From positions 1 to 64,000 of the forward strand of contig NZ_FONG01000026.1 of assembly GCF_900112845.1 (NCBI RefSeq): a stretch of 64,000 nt of DNA, read 5' to 3'. The notes below the pieces were generated by a model that ran no database searches, was not told the origin of the DNA, and saw nothing but the letters and a program-made list of their open reading frames with translations. This DNA is from Actinacidiphila alni. Lineage in GTDB: Bacteria > Actinomycetota > Actinomycetes > Streptomycetales > Streptomycetaceae. The position numbers and the translations under genes were made by a program. Of this stretch, positions 33,981 to 43,188 are shown piece after piece; the stretch's first letter is position 1, and every line of letters starts with the position of its first letter.

Positions 33981-34090
33981 GGTCCCAGGTAGTGAGAATG
34001 TGCGCTCGCACGGCGCACAGTGTCGTTACCGAAAAGTACGATGGCCAGCGCGGTGTTCTTTCGTTCCCCACTACAGATTTGGGAGGCGGC

Positions 34091-34744
34091 GTGACAGCCA
34101 TCGAGCAAGCACAGGCGCGGCCGCGCGGCACACGCCTGCCCCGCCGGGCCCGCCGTGAACAACTGCTGGGCGCGGCCCAGGAGGTTTTCGTCGCACAGGG
34201 CTACCACTCGGCCGCGATGGACGACATCGCCGAGCGGGCCGGCGTGAGCAAGCCTGTGCTCTACCAGCACTTCCCCGGAAAGCTCGAACTGTATCTGGCG
34301 CTGCTCGACCAGCACTGCGAGTCACTGCTGCAGTCGGTGCGCACCGCGCTGGCGTCCACCACGGACAACAAGAAGCGCGTCGAGGCGACCATGGACGCGT
34401 ACTTCGCCTACGTCGAGGACGAGGGCGGCGCCTTCCGGCTGGTCTTCGAGTCCGACCTGACCAATGAGCCGGCCGTGCGCGAGCGGGTCGACAAGGTCTC
34501 GCTGCAGTGCGCCGAGGCGATCAGCGAGGTCATCGCCGAGGACACCGGGCTCTCCCGCGACCAGTCGATGCTGCTGGCGGTCGGTCTCGGCGGCGTCTCG
34601 CAGGTCGTGGCCCGCTACTGGCTGGCCAGCCGCAGCGGCGTCCCCCGGGACACCGCGGTCGGCCTGCTGACGTCGCTGGCCTGGCGCGGCATCGCCGGTT
34701 TCCCGCTGCACGGCGCCGAGGGACAGGTCCAGGGCCACCACTGA
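34091..34744 (+). CDS. TetR/AcrR-family transcriptional regulator
   Basis: A 217-residue regulator. The N-terminal helix-turn-helix domain spans residues about 20-70: RREQLLGAAQEVF, SAAMDDIAERAGVSKPVLYQHFPGKLELYLALL. The C-terminal half is the all-helical ligand and dimer domain. GTG 34091 follows GGGAGGCGGC and begins VTAIEQAQ, a secure start although the frame is open far upstream. The target and ligand are unknown. Next genes (DUF3107, small membrane protein, DEAD-box helicase) are on the same strand, but an intergenic gap of 246 bases follows. Confidence 0.92.
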   Translation: MTAIEQAQARPRGTRLPRRARREQLLGAAQEVFVAQGYHSAAMDDIAERAGVSKPVLYQHFPGKLELYLALLDQHCESLLQSVRTALASTTDNKKRVEATMDAYFAYVEDEGGAFRLVFESDLTNEPAVRERVDKVSLQCAEAISEVIAEDTGLSRDQSMLLAVGLGGVSQVVARYWLASRSGVPRDTAVGLLTSLAWRGIAGFPLHGAEGQVQGHH

Positions 34745-34990
34745 GCCGGGCCCGCCCGCGACCGGACCGTCCTCCGCACACGGCCCGACCGCACCTGCCC
34801 GCTCGTCACCGCCCCGGCCCGTACGTCTCCCGCCCGCCCCGCTCCCCGCGCACGGCCCGTCCGCCCGGGGCCTGTTCGCTCACGGCGTTGCCGGGGTACG
34901 GATGTCCACCGTCCGCGCGGGGCTAGTCTTTGCTGCGTACGGCGCGAAACCAACCGCGCACACCGCCAGACCATCGGAGGTATCCAAGCC

Positions 34991-35221
34991 GTGGAGGTCA
35001 AGATCGGCGTGCAGCACGCGCCGCGCGAGATCAACATCGAGAGCGCGCAGTCCGTCGCGGAGGTCGAGCAGGCCGTCGCCGACGCGCTGTCCGGCACGTC
35101 GAAGGTCCTGAGTCTGACGGACGAGCACGGCCGCAAGGTCCTGATCCCCGCCGACCGGCTCGCGTACGTGGAGATCGGCGAGCCGTCCGCCCGCAAGGTC
35201 GGTTTCGGCGCCTCGCTCTGA
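34991..35221 (+). CDS. DUF3107 conserved actinobacterial protein
   Basis: A 76-residue protein beginning MEVKIGVQHAPREI, with an ATP-binding-like surface pattern and an ending EIGEPSARKVGFG characteristic of DUF3107. The family is nearly universal in actinobacteria, is small, cytosolic and of unknown biochemical role. GTG 34991 has GGAGG 10 bases upstream. It usually lies next to a TetR regulator, a ferritin-like gene and a DEAD-box helicase, as here. Confidence 0.88.
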   Translation: MEVKIGVQHAPREINIESAQSVAEVEQAVADALSGTSKVLSLTDEHGRKVLIPADRLAYVEIGEPSARKVGFGASL

Positions 35222-35235
35222 CGTTCAGCACGCCC

Positions 35236-35272
35236 GGAGGGCGGCGGCCGGTGTTCCCGGCCGCCGCCCTCC
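35236..35272. terminator. 16-bp hairpin after DUF3107
   Basis: GGAGGGCGGCGGCCGG (35236-35251) pairs perfectly with 35257-35272 around TGTTC, 15 bases past the DUF3107 stop. Confidence 0.75.
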
Positions 35273-35389
35273 GTCGTACCCGGCCGCCCGCGGTGTCCCA
35301 CACCCCTCCGGCCGTTTTGCCCCACCTCACTCGGGGGTAGGACCAGTACGCACAGGTCCGTACCGTCCGCAGCTCCGGAGGGGATCACG

Positions 35390-35668
35390 ATGCTCGTGGT
35401 GGCGGCAGTTCTCTTCGCGCTCCTCGGTGTGGTCGCCGCCTACGCGGCGTCCCGCTTCTTCCCCGCCCGCATCCCCGCGGACGGGCTGCTGCTGGGCACC
35501 GGCGCGGCCGGCGGCCTGATCGGCGGGCTGGTGATGCGCACCATCCTCGACGGCAGCTATCCGGCGGCCACCCTGCCCGCCGCCTTCGCCACCGCCGCGG
35601 CCCTGGTCAGCCTGCTGGCCCGGCCCCCGAAGCGCGGCCGGCACGCGAAGACCCGCCCGGCCGCCTGA
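35390..35668 (+). CDS. Small hypothetical membrane protein
   Basis: A 92-residue protein with three hydrophobic segments: VVAAVLFALLGVVAAYAA, LLGTGAAGGLIGGLV and LPAAFATAAALVSLLA. The C-terminus is short and basic (RPPKRGRHAKTR). ATG 35390 has CGGAGGGGA upstream. No family recognised. It converges on the ferritin-like gene with only 24 bases between stops. Confidence 0.75.
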   Translation: MLVVAAVLFALLGVVAAYAASRFFPARIPADGLLLGTGAAGGLIGGLVMRTILDGSYPAATLPAAFATAAALVSLLARPPKRGRHAKTRPAA

Positions 35669-35692
35669 CAGCGCGACACCGGCGGAAAGGGG

Positions 35693-36421
35693 CTACGCGG
35701 CCAGGCCGAGCGCCGCCATCCGCTTGGTGTGCGCCTCGGTGATCCGGGAGAACATCCGGCCGACCTCGGCGAGGTCGAAGCCGTCCGCGACACCGCCGAC
35801 CAGCATGGTGGACAGCGCGTCCCGGTCCGCGACCACGCGCTGCGCCTGCGAGAGCGCCTCGCCCATCAGCCGCCGGGCCCACAGCGCGAGCCGGCCGCCG
35901 ACCCGCGGCTCGGCCTCGATGGCGGCGCGCACCTTCTCCACGGCGAAGGTCGCGTGGCCGGTGTCGTCCAGCACGGCGAGCACCAGGGTGCGGGTGTCGG
36001 TGTCGAGCCGGGCGGCCACCTCGCGGTAGAAGTCCGAGGCGATGGAGTCGCCGACGTACGCCTTGACCAGGCCCTCCAGCCAGTCCGACGGCGCGGTCTG
36101 GCGGTGGAACTCGTCCAGCGCGGCACCGAAGGGCTGCATCGCCTTGTTCGCCGACTCGCCGATCTCCGTCAGCCGGTCCCGCAGCCGCTCGAAGTGGTGG
36201 AACTCCGCGGCGGCCATCGCGGCCAGCTCCGCCTTGTCCTCCAGCGTGGGCGCGAGCTTCGCGTCCTCCGCGAGCCGTTCGAAAGCGGCCAGCTCGCCGT
36301 AGGCCAGCGCCCCGAGCAGATCGACGACGGCGGCGCGGTACTGCGGGTCCGCGGACGCGGCGGTCCAGTCCTGGGCGGCGATTCCGGTGGCGGGCGTCGT
36401 GGTCTCGTCAGGCGTCTCCAT
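35693..36421 (-). CDS. Ferritin-like di-iron protein (MiaE-like)
   Basis: A 242-residue helical-bundle protein. Pairs of Glu/His consistent with a carboxylate-bridged di-iron site are visible: YGELAAFERL, AAAEFHHFERL and DDTGHATFAVEKV. This resembles the ferritin-like family related to tRNA 2-methylthio-isopentenyl-adenosine hydroxylase MiaE; the substrate is unproven. A TATTGT box ends 7 bases before the ATG at 36421, so the mRNA may be leaderless; no ribosome site is seen. It is divergent from the DEAD-box helicase across a 400-base gap. Confidence 0.82.
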   Translation of the reverse strand: METPDETTTPATGIAAQDWTAASADPQYRAAVVDLLGALAYGELAAFERLAEDAKLAPTLEDKAELAAMAAAEFHHFERLRDRLTEIGESANKAMQPFGAALDEFHRQTAPSDWLEGLVKAYVGDSIASDFYREVAARLDTDTRTLVLAVLDDTGHATFAVEKVRAAIEAEPRVGGRLALWARRLMGEALSQAQRVVADRDALSTMLVGGVADGFDLAEVGRMFSRITEAHTKRMAALGLAA

Positions 36422-36822
36422 GCTGGGCACAATAGCCAAGTCACGGCCCCCCGCCATCACCCGTACGACGATCATCACGGGCCCGGTGACATGCCGATGA
36501 CGGGCCGGTGCCGTCCCGAACGAAACATTTGATCGGGTGCACCTACGTGTTTCCGGGGTAGAGTGGTATTGCACCCGCCGGAAATCGGCTTGTTCCGATG
36601 CCCGACGGGCGACGTGTGCAACACCTGGATGCCCGGTCGGTGGCCCGATCGGCTCCGACACCGACCGCCCTCCTGACATCGGGAGGGGCCCACTCGCGGC
36701 ACGAGCGAGGGCAGCGGTCCCGCGCTCTGCACAGCCACCCACGGCTGTACGACACCTTTGCGCGGTCAGCGACCGGCGTCGTCATCTCTGCGACCCGGCT
36801 GCTCGACCCCTCTCGCCGCACA
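36422..36822. other. Long divergent intergenic region before the DEAD-box helicase
   Basis: About 400 bases without a convincing gene. The left end carries the ferritin-like gene's promoter candidate. The rest is probably promoter and a long 5' leader for the helicase; no -10/-35 pair could be called with confidence there. The helicase frame is open through part of it but the residues lack family features. Confidence 0.5.
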
Positions 36823-39201
36823 GTGCCGCGTCTCACAGAAGAGGCAAGCATCCTGACCACCACCACGACTTTCCGCAGTCTGGGCATCCTCGCCGAGACC
36901 GCCGAGGCCCTCGAGGCCGTCGGCATCACCACCCCGTTCCCGATCCAGGAGATGACGCTCCCGGTCGCCCTCGCGGGCAACGACGTCATCGGCCAGGCCA
37001 AGACCGGCACCGGCAAGACCCTCGGTTTCGGCCTGCCGCTGCTGGAGCGCGTCACCGTCGCCGCCGACGTCGAGGCCGGCCGCGCCACGCGCGACCAGCT
37101 GACCGACACCCCGCAGGCGCTGGTCGTCGTCCCCACCCGTGAGCTGTGCCAGCAGGTCACCAACGACCTGCTGACCGCCGGCAAGGTGCGCAATGTGCGC
37201 GTGCTGGCGATCTACGGCGGCCGCGCGTACGAGCCGCAGGTCGAGGCGCTGAAGAAGGGCGTCGACGTGATCGTCGGCACCCCGGGCCGGCTGCTGGACC
37301 TCGCGGGCCAGAAGAAGCTCAATCTCAAGCACGTCCGCGCGCTCGTCCTGGACGAGGCCGACGAGATGCTGGACCTCGGCTTCCTGCCCGACGTCGAGAA
37401 GATCATGGCGATGCTGCCGGTCCGCCGGCAGACGATGCTCTTCTCCGCGACGATGCCCGGCGCCGTGATCAGCCTGGCCCGCCGCTACATGTCGCAGCCC
37501 ACGCACATCCGCGCGACCGCGCCGGACGACGAGGGCGCGACGGTGGCCAACACCACCCAGCACGTCTTCCGCGCCCACTCGCTGGACAAGGTCGAGCTGG
37601 TCTCGCGCATTCTCCAGGCCGAGGGCCGCGGCCTGTCGATGATCTTCTGCCGGACGAAGCGGACCGCGGCCGATGTCGCCGAGCAGCTCGGCAAGCGCGG
37701 GTTCGCCGCGGGCGCCGTGCACGGCGACCTCGGGCAGGGCGCGCGCGAGCAGGCGCTGCGCGCGTTCCGCAACGGCAAGGTCGATGTGCTGGTCTGCACC
37801 GACGTGGCCGCGCGCGGCATCGACGTCGAGGGCGTCACGCACGTGATCAATTACCAGACGCCGGAGGACGAGAAGACGTATCTCCACCGCATCGGCCGCA
37901 CCGGCCGGGCGGGCGCGTCGGGTATCGCGATCACCTTGGTCGACTGGGACGACATCCCGCGCTGGCAGCTGATCAACAAGGCGCTCGACCTGACCTTCAA
38001 CGACCCGGAGGAGACGTATTCGACGTCTCCGCACCTTTACGAGCTGCTGAGCATCCCCGTCGGCACCAAGGGGATACTGCCGCGTGCCGACCGCACCCGG
38101 GCCGGTCTCGACGCCGAGGTCGTCGAGGATCTGGGCGAGACCGGTGGCCGCGGCGCCCGTGGCAACGGCCGCCGGCCGGCCGGTGGCCGGGGCTCCGGTT
38201 CCGGCCCGGCCGCCGCTCCCGCCGAGGAGCGTCCGGCCAGGACCCGCACCCCGCGCCAGCGCCGCCGCACCCGCGGCGGAGCGGCGCCGTCCGAGCAGCC
38301 GGCGGTGGCGTCCGGCGCCGAGGCCGTGGAGTCCGCGGTCGCGGTGTCCGCGCCGGGCACCGACGAGGCCGTCGCGCCGCGCACCCCGCGCCGCCGTCGC
38401 CGTACGCGCGGCGGTTCCGCGGGCCAGGAGCAGGCGGCCGTGACGGCTGTGGAAGCCGCGCCGGTCGCGGAGGCCGACGAGGAGGCCCCGAAGGCCCCGC
38501 GCCGCAGGACCCGCAAGACCGCCGAGCCGGTCGTCGAGGCGCCGGTCGAGACCGAGGCCGTCGTCACGCCGGTCACGGAGGAGGCCCCCAAGGCGCCGCG
38601 CCGCCGGACCCGCAAGGTCGCGGAAACTCCCGTCGAGGCCGTCGTCACGCCGGTTACGGAGGAAGCCCCGAAGGCCCCCCGCCGCCGTACGCGGAAGGCC
38701 GCCGAGGCTCCCGTCGAGGCCCCGGTCACGCCGGTGGCCGAGGAGGCCCCCAAGGCAGCCCGGAAGCCGACCCGCCGCTCCATCCTCAACGGCGAACCCG
38801 AGCAGGCCGCGGACGCGGTCGCGGAGGCGGCCCCGAAGGCGCGCAGGACCCGCAAGGCCGCCGTCGAGGCGCCGGTCACCCCGGTGGCCGAGGAAGCGCC
38901 CAAGGCCGCGCGGAAGCCCACCCGCCGCTCCATCCTCAACGGCGAACCCGAGGAAGCCCAGGCCGCCGTCGAGGCGCCCAAGGCGCGCCGGACGCGCAAG
39001 GCCGTCGCCGAGGTGCCCGCGCCCGCGGCCGCCCCGGACGCGGAGGCGCCGGCGAAGCCGGTGCGCAAGCGGGCGCCGCGCAAGACGGCCGCCGCGGTGG
39101 CCGAGGTGCCGGCTCCGGCCGCCGCCGGGGACGAGGCGCCGAAGGCGCCGCGCCGCAGGACCCGCAAGGCCGCCGCGACGGCGACCGCCGACGAGGGCTG
39201 A
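36823..39201 (+). CDS. DEAD-box RNA helicase with long Ala/Arg-rich tail
   Basis: A protein of about 792 residues. The helicase core (about 20-430) has AKTGTGKT, VVPTREL, LDEADEMLDLG, SATMPG, VLVCTDVAARGIDVE and HRIGRTGRAG. The tail (about 430-792) is Ala/Pro/Arg/Glu-rich with several APKAPRRRTRK units and two near-identical copies of a segment ending RRSILNGEPE (38716-38808 and 38866-38958). Such basic tails anchor RNA. Start is uncertain. GTG 36823 is the nearest standard codon, but AGAAGAGG lies 8 bases before a CTG at 36853, right where the family sequence (LTTTTTFRSLG) begins, so CTG may be the true start. Likely role: ribosome assembly or RNA turnover, often cold-induced. Confidence 0.88.
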   Translation: MPRLTEEASILTTTTTFRSLGILAETAEALEAVGITTPFPIQEMTLPVALAGNDVIGQAKTGTGKTLGFGLPLLERVTVAADVEAGRATRDQLTDTPQALVVVPTRELCQQVTNDLLTAGKVRNVRVLAIYGGRAYEPQVEALKKGVDVIVGTPGRLLDLAGQKKLNLKHVRALVLDEADEMLDLGFLPDVEKIMAMLPVRRQTMLFSATMPGAVISLARRYMSQPTHIRATAPDDEGATVANTTQHVFRAHSLDKVELVSRILQAEGRGLSMIFCRTKRTAADVAEQLGKRGFAAGAVHGDLGQGAREQALRAFRNGKVDVLVCTDVAARGIDVEGVTHVINYQTPEDEKTYLHRIGRTGRAGASGIAITLVDWDDIPRWQLINKALDLTFNDPEETYSTSPHLYELLSIPVGTKGILPRADRTRAGLDAEVVEDLGETGGRGARGNGRRPAGGRGSGSGPAAAPAEERPARTRTPRQRRRTRGGAAPSEQPAVASGAEAVESAVAVSAPGTDEAVAPRTPRRRRRTRGGSAGQEQAAVTAVEAAPVAEADEEAPKAPRRRTRKTAEPVVEAPVETEAVVTPVTEEAPKAPRRRTRKVAETPVEAVVTPVTEEAPKAPRRRTRKAAEAPVEAPVTPVAEEAPKAARKPTRRSILNGEPEQAADAVAEAAPKARRTRKAAVEAPVTPVAEEAPKAARKPTRRSILNGEPEEAQAAVEAPKARRTRKAVAEVPAPAAAPDAEAPAKPVRKRAPRKTAAAVAEVPAPAAAGDEAPKAPRRRTRKAAATATADEG

Positions 39202-39225
39202 CGCCCGGCCCGTACGGTTCGCGAC

Positions 39226-39258
39226 CGAACGCCCCCGGCCACCGGCCGGGGGCGTTCG
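39226..39258. terminator. 15-bp hairpin after the DEAD-box helicase
   Basis: CGAACGCCCCCGGCC (39226-39240) pairs perfectly with 39244-39258 around ACC and is followed by TATAT, 25 bases past the stop. Confidence 0.8.
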
Positions 39259-39325
39259 TATATCGGGGCGGCCGGGATCCCCCGACGGCAACCTGTCGGA
39301 CATATGCACCACGTAATCTCGGTCC

Positions 39326-40249
39326 ATGAGCCGACCCACCGCCCTGGATCTGCCGGAGAACGCGTCCGCACACCGGCTGGAAACGGCCCGCGGATCCTTC
39401 GCCGTCCTCGACGCCGCCCCCTCCCCCGACGCCCCCGCGCGCGGCACCGCGCTGCTGGTCCCCGGCTTCACCGGCAGCAAGGAGGACTTCCTGCCGCTGC
39501 TCGCCCCGCTGTCGGCGGCCGGCTTCCGGGTGGTGTCGGTGGACGGCCGCGGCCAGTACGAGAGCGGCGGCCCCCGCGAGGAGGGCGCGTACGCGCAGCG
39601 CGAGCTGGCGGCGGACGTCGTCGCCCAGTCGGCTGCGCTGGCGGCCGGTGACGGCAGTGGTCCGGGCGGCGGCACGGGGAACGGTACGGGCGGCGGTCCG
39701 CTGCATCTGCTGGGCCACTCGCTGGGCGGACTGATCGTCAGGGACGCGGTGATCACCCATGGCACGGCCGCCTGGGCGTCGTTGACCCTGATGAGTTCGG
39801 GACCCGCCGCGATCTCCGAGGAACAGCAGGCACGTACGCGGTTGTTGATCGACGTACTGCCCGTGATGGATCTGGAGGCCATCTGGCAGGCGATGCGGTC
39901 GATGGACGTGGAGAACGGCGAGCAGCCGGACACCCCGCCCGCCGTCGAGGACTTCCTGCACCGCCGCTGGACGACCACACTGCCCGAACAACTCGCCGCC
40001 ACCGCCCGGCAGTTGATGGAGGAACCGGACCGGGTGGCGGAGTTGGCGGCGGCCGGTCCGCTGCCGAAAATGGTGATCTCGGGGGAGGTCGACCACGCCT
40101 GGCCGGTGCCGTGGCTGGACGCGATGGCGGTCCGGCTGGGCGCCGAGCGCGCGGTGATCAAGGGTGCCGAGCACTCGCCGAACACCGAGCGGCCGGCCGA
40201 GACGGCGGCGGCACTGATCGACTTCTGGCAAAGCCTTACCGGCGAGTAA
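39326..40249 (+). CDS. Alpha/beta hydrolase
   Basis: A 307-residue alpha/beta hydrolase. LVPGFTGSKEDFL forms the oxyanion region, GHSLGGLIV the nucleophile elbow (about residue 135), and SGEVDHAWP and GAEHSPNTERP supply Asp and His. A Gly-rich insertion (GSGPGGGTGNGTGGG) sits just before the elbow. The substrate cannot be read from sequence. ATG 39326 starts MSRPTALDLPE. It lies alone between two terminators. Confidence 0.88.
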   Translation: MSRPTALDLPENASAHRLETARGSFAVLDAAPSPDAPARGTALLVPGFTGSKEDFLPLLAPLSAAGFRVVSVDGRGQYESGGPREEGAYAQRELAADVVAQSAALAAGDGSGPGGGTGNGTGGGPLHLLGHSLGGLIVRDAVITHGTAAWASLTLMSSGPAAISEEQQARTRLLIDVLPVMDLEAIWQAMRSMDVENGEQPDTPPAVEDFLHRRWTTTLPEQLAATARQLMEEPDRVAELAAAGPLPKMVISGEVDHAWPVPWLDAMAVRLGAERAVIKGAEHSPNTERPAETAAALIDFWQSLTGE

Positions 40250-40342
40250 TTAGATCGGGAAAGAGTTTCCTTAGCCTAGGGAATGTTTTCGAGGGGGTGT
40301 TGGTTGACCACACATGTAACGCGCGACGAAGGGAGAAGCCCC

Positions 40343-40483
40343 ATGCGCTTCGAGATCATGCGCCTCGACGACCGCAACGGCAATGCCGTGGACAGCACCG
40401 TCGTAGACGCCTCCGCCGTCAACAAGATCGTGCAGCAGGCCGCTGCCATGGGCCAGCGCATCTACATCCGCCCCGCGGACTGA
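40343..40483 (+). CDS. Small conserved hypothetical protein (46 residues)
   Basis: A 46-residue protein: MRFEIMRLDD, then VDSTVVDASAV and a QRIYIRPAD end. ATG 40343 has a strong GAAGGGAGAAG site and a terminator follows within 40 bases, so it is an independent gene. The beta-helix-beta-like hydrophobic pattern suggests a folded mini-protein. Function unknown. Confidence 0.75.
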   Translation: MRFEIMRLDDRNGNAVDSTVVDASAVNKIVQQAAAMGQRIYIRPAD

Positions 40484-40517
40484 CGACACCACAGGGCCGA
40501 CCGGCCCCCACGCATCG

Positions 40518-40546
40518 GCGCCCCGTACACCAGACGTACGGGGCGC
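40518..40546. terminator. 11-bp hairpin with T-run
   Basis: GCGCCCCGTAC (40518-40528) pairs with 40536-40546, followed by TTTC. It ends the 46-residue gene's transcript and faces the MarC gene. Confidence 0.75.
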
Positions 40547-40591
40547 TTTCGCGTACCCGGGCGCGTCACCGGCCGCGGGTTCACGACCGGC

Positions 40592-41203
40592 TCAGGCGCC
40601 CTCGCCGTGGATGAAGCCGAAGATGCCGTTGGCGATCTGCTGGACGGCGATCGCGGACAGCAGCATGCCGGACAGCCGGGTCACCAGCACCACACCGCCC
40701 TCCTTGATCAGCCGGATGATCGCCAGCGAGTAGCGCATCGTCAGCCACAGCACCGCGTGCATCGCGATGATCGCGGCCCACACCGACACCTGCGAGCCGA
40801 AGCCGTCGGCGTGCTGCACCGCCAGGATGACGGTCACGATCGCGCCGGGCCCGGCCAGCAGCGGCATGCCGAGCGGCACCAGGGCGACATTGACATCCTT
40901 GGTCTGCGTCGGCTCGTCCGCCTTGCCGGTCAGCAGGTCGAGCGCGATCAGCAGGAGCAGCAGCCCGCCCGCCACGCGCAGCGCGGGCACCGACACATGC
41001 AGATAATCCAGGATCTGCTGCCCGCAGATGCCGAACACCGTGATCACGCCGAGCGCGACCAGCGCCGCCTGCCAGGCCATCCGGCGCTGCACCTTGGTGG
41101 CGCGCCCGGACGTCAGCGCGAGGAAGATGGGCGTGATACCGGGCGGGTCCATGATCACGAAGAGCGTGACGAAGACCGACCCGAAGAGGGTGACGTCGAA
41201 CAT
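40592..41203 (-). CDS. MarC-family integral membrane protein
   Basis: A 203-residue protein with six predicted helices. MDPPGITPIFLALT near the N-terminus and the matching VPLGMPLLAGPGAIV in the second half are the paired NPxG/GPG motifs of the MarC family (internal duplication with inverted topology). The role of MarC proteins is not established despite the antibiotic-resistance name. ATG 41203 with an AGAAAG site. About 240 bases of gene-free, repeat-poor GC-rich DNA separate it from the PHP gene upstream. Confidence 0.92.
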   Translation of the reverse strand: MFDVTLFGSVFVTLFVIMDPPGITPIFLALTSGRATKVQRRMAWQAALVALGVITVFGICGQQILDYLHVSVPALRVAGGLLLLLIALDLLTGKADEPTQTKDVNVALVPLGMPLLAGPGAIVTVILAVQHADGFGSQVSVWAAIIAMHAVLWLTMRYSLAIIRLIKEGGVVLVTRLSGMLLSAIAVQQIANGIFGFIHGEGA

Positions 41204-41442
41204 GGGGGGCTTTCTGGTGTGAGAGGGATGGGACTCGGGAGCGCCTGCGGGGGTGGTGCCGGGCGCGGGACGGCGCCCGGCAGCCGCGGTCCCCGGCGGC
41301 GGGAAGCCCCGCGGGGAGGCCGTCGGCCGACAGCGAATCCGCATGGGGGCGGGGAGGTGGGAAACCGCACAGCGCCGCAGGCGCGGGTCCCCGGGCACCC
41401 GGGCGGCACCCGGGGCGCGAGGAGCGGGGCCGCGTAGCGGCG

Positions 41443-42300
41443 CTAGACGGCGCTGATCGGTACCGCGCCCGTCGCCCGCCGGGCGATCTCGCGGTACACC
41501 TCGGGGTCGGTCACGAACTCCCCGAGCCGGACCGTCTTACGGCTCCCGTGGTAGTCGCTGGAACCGGTGACCAGCAGTCCCGTCTCCCCCGCCAGGGCCC
41601 GCAGCCGCGCCCGGGTGGGCGCGTCGTGGTCGATGTGGTCGACCTCGATCCCGTCGAGTCCCGCGGCGGCCAGTTCCGCTATCACCGGCTCCGGCACCGT
41701 CTCGCCCCGCGCGTGCGCGCCCGGGTGCGCGAAGACGGTCACGCCGCCCGCGCCCTTCACCAGCCGCACCGCGTCGAAGGGGTTCAGCTCGTGCTTGGGC
41801 ACATAGGCCCGGCCCGCGTTGGTCAGCCAGTCGTCGGTGAAGGCGTCCGAGACGGTGGGGACGACGCCCAGCTCGACCATCGCGGTCGCGATGTGCGGCC
41901 GGCCGACCGAGCCGTCCCCGGCGATCTCGGCGACGCGTTCCCAGGTGACGGGCACGCCGAGGCCCTGGAGCTTGCCGACCATGGCGCGCGCCCTGGGCAC
42001 ACGGTCGTCCCGTACGAGTTCCCGTTCGCGGTCCAGCTCGGGCTCGGTGGGGTCGAAGAGGTAGGCCAGCATGTGCATGCTGATGCCGTCGATCCGGCAG
42101 GACAGCTCCGCGCCGGTCACCAGCGTCAGGGGGGCGCCCAGCGCCCGCAGTTCGGCCGCCGCCTCCGCGTACCCGCCGACGGTGTCGTGGTCGGTGAGCG
42201 CCACCACGTCCAGGCCGGCGCCTGCCGCGGCCCGTACCAGTCCGGCCGGGGAGTCCGTGCCGTCGCTCGCCGTGGAGTGGGTGTGCAAGTCAATGCGCAC
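41443..42300 (-). CDS. PHP-domain phosphoesterase
   Basis: A 285-residue metal-dependent phosphoesterase of the TrpH/YciV type. DLHTHSTASDG, ALTDHDT, TGAELSCR, VFAHPGAH and GSSDYHG give the His/Asp ligands of the trinuclear site. Relatives hydrolyse 3',5'-nucleotide bisphosphates or 5' ends of short RNA. GTG 42300 (VRIDLHTHS) with a GGAG site places the first motif at the N-terminus; an ATG at 42363 would add 21 unlikely residues. It shares a leftward run with the DUF6758-like gene 105 bases upstream. Confidence 0.92.
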   Translation of the reverse strand: MRIDLHTHSTASDGTDSPAGLVRAAAGAGLDVVALTDHDTVGGYAEAAAELRALGAPLTLVTGAELSCRIDGISMHMLAYLFDPTEPELDRERELVRDDRVPRARAMVGKLQGLGVPVTWERVAEIAGDGSVGRPHIATAMVELGVVPTVSDAFTDDWLTNAGRAYVPKHELNPFDAVRLVKGAGGVTVFAHPGAHARGETVPEPVIAELAAAGLDGIEVDHIDHDAPTRARLRALAGETGLLVTGSSDYHGSRKTVRLGEFVTDPEVYREIARRATGAVPISAV

Positions 42301-42405
42301 GGCGGGCTCCGCGGGGTTGCAGGGGGCGATCGGACCGCTCGCCAGCATACGCGGTCCGTACACGCGTTCCGGCCGCGGCGGATTCCGCCCGGGGCCGGCT
42401 ACGGG

Positions 42406-43044
42406 TCAGCCGAGCAGGCGCGGCGACAGGGCGCCGCACGGCAGCATGTCCACCTCGGCGCCCGCGTCCCGCAGATCGGTGAGGACCAGCTCGTCGTACA
42501 TCAGCAGCCCGGTCTGCTCGGGCCAGACCACGGCCCACAGCCACAGCCCGCGGGCCTCGCCCGCGAAGACGACGCGGTCGTCGGGGGCGCCGCCGACGTG
42601 CCAGAGCGGGGTCGGCCGCCCGGCGGCCAGCACCTTGGCGTGCGGCGGCTTGTCGACGCACATGCCGGGGCCCGGGTCGGGACCGGGGATCCCGGCATAG
42701 CGGGCGCCGAGCCCGACGCCCAGCTCCTCGGCGATCAGCATCAGCTCGCCGGGGCCGCCGAGCGGTCCGGGGCCGGAACAGGCCACGGCGGTGGCCCGGC
42801 CGCCGCTGCGGTCGTCGCCCGCGGCGGCCACCCCGGAGAAGAGCCAGCCGACGGGCAGCGGCCACGGCATCCACACCGGTACCTGCGCGCGGTGCACGAC
42901 AACGCCGAGCGCCTCGACGCTCGGCGGTACGACGGGTTGCAGCGGATGCACGGTCCCGTGCTCATCGCACTGCCAGGAGTCGGCGAAGAGGCCGGGCGCC
43001 CTGACCCTGCCACCGCACTTCGGGCAACTGGGTTCGCCCCTCAT
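42406..43044 (-). CDS. DUF6758-like protein with N-terminal zinc ribbon
   Basis: A 212-residue protein. A CPKCGGRVR...QCDEHG ribbon lies in the first 35 residues. It continues with a Gly/Pro-rich body containing VPVWMPWPLPVGWLFSG and a late LWHVGGAPDDRVVFAGE. This pattern is common in Streptomyces with no known activity. ATG 43044 (MRGEPSCPKC) was chosen over the ATG nine bases upstream. It sits between the PHP phosphoesterase and the SUFU-like gene on the same strand. Confidence 0.75.
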   Translation of the reverse strand: MRGEPSCPKCGGRVRAPGLFADSWQCDEHGTVHPLQPVVPPSVEALGVVVHRAQVPVWMPWPLPVGWLFSGVAAAGDDRSGGRATAVACSGPGPLGGPGELMLIAEELGVGLGARYAGIPGPDPGPGMCVDKPPHAKVLAAGRPTPLWHVGGAPDDRVVFAGEARGLWLWAVVWPEQTGLLMYDELVLTDLRDAGAEVDMLPCGALSPRLLG

Positions 43045-43188
43045 ACCGCCCAACGGTCCTCCGGGTATGTGCCGCCGTCAAGGACGATCACCCGGGTGGT
43101 TGCACGCTCTCGCCCGTTGGGCCGCATACGGCGTACGGCGGCCGGACGCGCCGGGCGGGGCGGCCGGGTCAGTCGGATCAGCCGGGAT

